64,000 bases of DNA, from assembly GCA_963785155.1 (NCBI GenBank), contig CAWAUB010000004.1, positions 558,001 through 622,000 of the forward strand, read 5' to 3'. Source of the stretch: DASUSH01 sp963785155. GTDB lineage: Bacteria; Actinomycetota; Thermoleophilia; Solirubrobacterales; 70-9. Below are positions 63,867 through 64,000 of the stretch, in pieces. The number at the start of each line of letters is the position of its first letter. Position 1 is the first letter of the stretch. The translations under genes were made by a program, and so were the position numbers. The notes under the pieces were generated by a model. That model was not told the origin of the DNA. It saw only the letters and a list, made by a program, of their open reading frames with translations, and made no database searches.

Positions 63867-64000
63867 GCGAGCGCCTCGATCAGCCCCGGCGTGAGGTCGA
63901 CGGGGCTCTCGATCGTGCTCGCCGCGAGGGTGAGCGCATCCGGGTCCGGCGGGTAGTGCGGATTCGGGATTGCGATCACGGTCATTCCGCCGCTGAGGCG
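63860..64000 (-). CDS. HAD-superfamily hydrolase, C-terminal fragment
   Basis: 46 codons are open to the window edge on the minus strand: SGGMTVIAIPNPHYPPDPDAL followed by LTLAASTIESPVDLTPGLIEAL. The phrase GM-x-V-IAIPNP-x-YPPD is characteristic of the last strand and loop of HAD subfamily IA hydrolases such as phosphoglycolate-phosphatase-like proteins. The catalytic part is outside. The stop is within the hairpin. Confidence 0.65.
   Translation of the reverse strand, partial: RLSGGMTVIAIPNPHYPPDPDALTLAASTIESPVDLTPGLIEALAT

Overview
The window looks like the chromosome of a high-GC, Gram-positive actinobacterium. Solirubrobacterales or another Thermoleophilia lineage is my best guess. This is an inference from gene content and style, not from a marker alignment: an mce cluster, a 14-gene NADH dehydrogenase set, secreted proteins with degenerate RTX-like repeats, an LPXTG cupredoxin, a decayed AbiEi/DUF559-type gene, many GTG/TTG starts and dense ATGA-type gene overlaps. 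No rRNA, tRNA, CRISPR array, phage or intact transposase gene was seen.

Layout. 1-7.0 kb (minus): five consecutive MCE-family genes, the last running off the left edge, preceded by a 10-codon leader ORF and a 12-bp inverted repeat over the promoter. 7.0-14.0 kb: housekeeping and envelope genes (thioesterase, msrB, serS with a frameshift, cytochrome c, flavin reductase, two secreted proteins, a membrane protein). 14.07-23.1 kb (plus): nuoABCDEFGHI. 23.2-45.0 kb: a block of about 22 kb of lipid, ketone and CoA-ester metabolism with two TetR regulators: Baeyer-Villiger monooxygenase plus hydrolase, acyl-CoA dehydrogenase, MaoC hydratase, acyl-CoA synthetase, four short-chain dehydrogenases or parts of them, enoyl-CoA hydratase, SCPx-type thiolase, a GH31 glycosidase and alpha/beta hydrolases. 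45.08-51.0 kb (plus): nuoJKLMN, so the complex I operon is split by that block. 51-64 kb: MFS and AEC transporters, a second monooxygenase, a NlpC/P60 cell-wall hydrolase, a double-length ThyX-like protein, the LPXTG cupredoxin, a decayed DUF559 gene, a DCC thioredoxin-like protein, an F420-type (LLM) oxidoreductase, acetyl-CoA synthetase and the end of a HAD hydrolase.

How the genes fit together. Mce proteins import lipids. The 23-45 kb block can activate acyl chains and beta-oxidise them, and oxidise ketones to esters that are then hydrolysed. Acs makes acetyl-CoA, and complex I receives the NADH. This is a coherent lipid or sterol-like catabolic neighbourhood, although no gene is specific enough to name a substrate.

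The most unusual signal is a small structured element found five times at gene boundaries (nuoB/C, nuoE/F, nuoF/G, SDR/enoyl-CoA hydratase, nuoJ/K). It has a nearly invariant 16-nt core containing GCGAAGC (GCGATGC in one copy), closed by stems whose sequences differ but stay complementary. In one orientation it is followed by a Shine-Dalgarno sequence for the next gene. In the other it lies inside a 20-codon ORF linked by ATGA overlaps to both neighbours, followed by a second covarying hairpin with a CTGC loop that buries the next start codon. Other findings are a MITE-like 300-bp palindromic element at 37.4-37.7 kb, perfect intergenic hairpins, six convergent gene pairs sharing one CTAG as both stop codons, a recurrent leaderless promoter geometry, and five single +1 frameshifts in conserved genes. 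Because all five go the same way, the frameshifts may be sequence errors.
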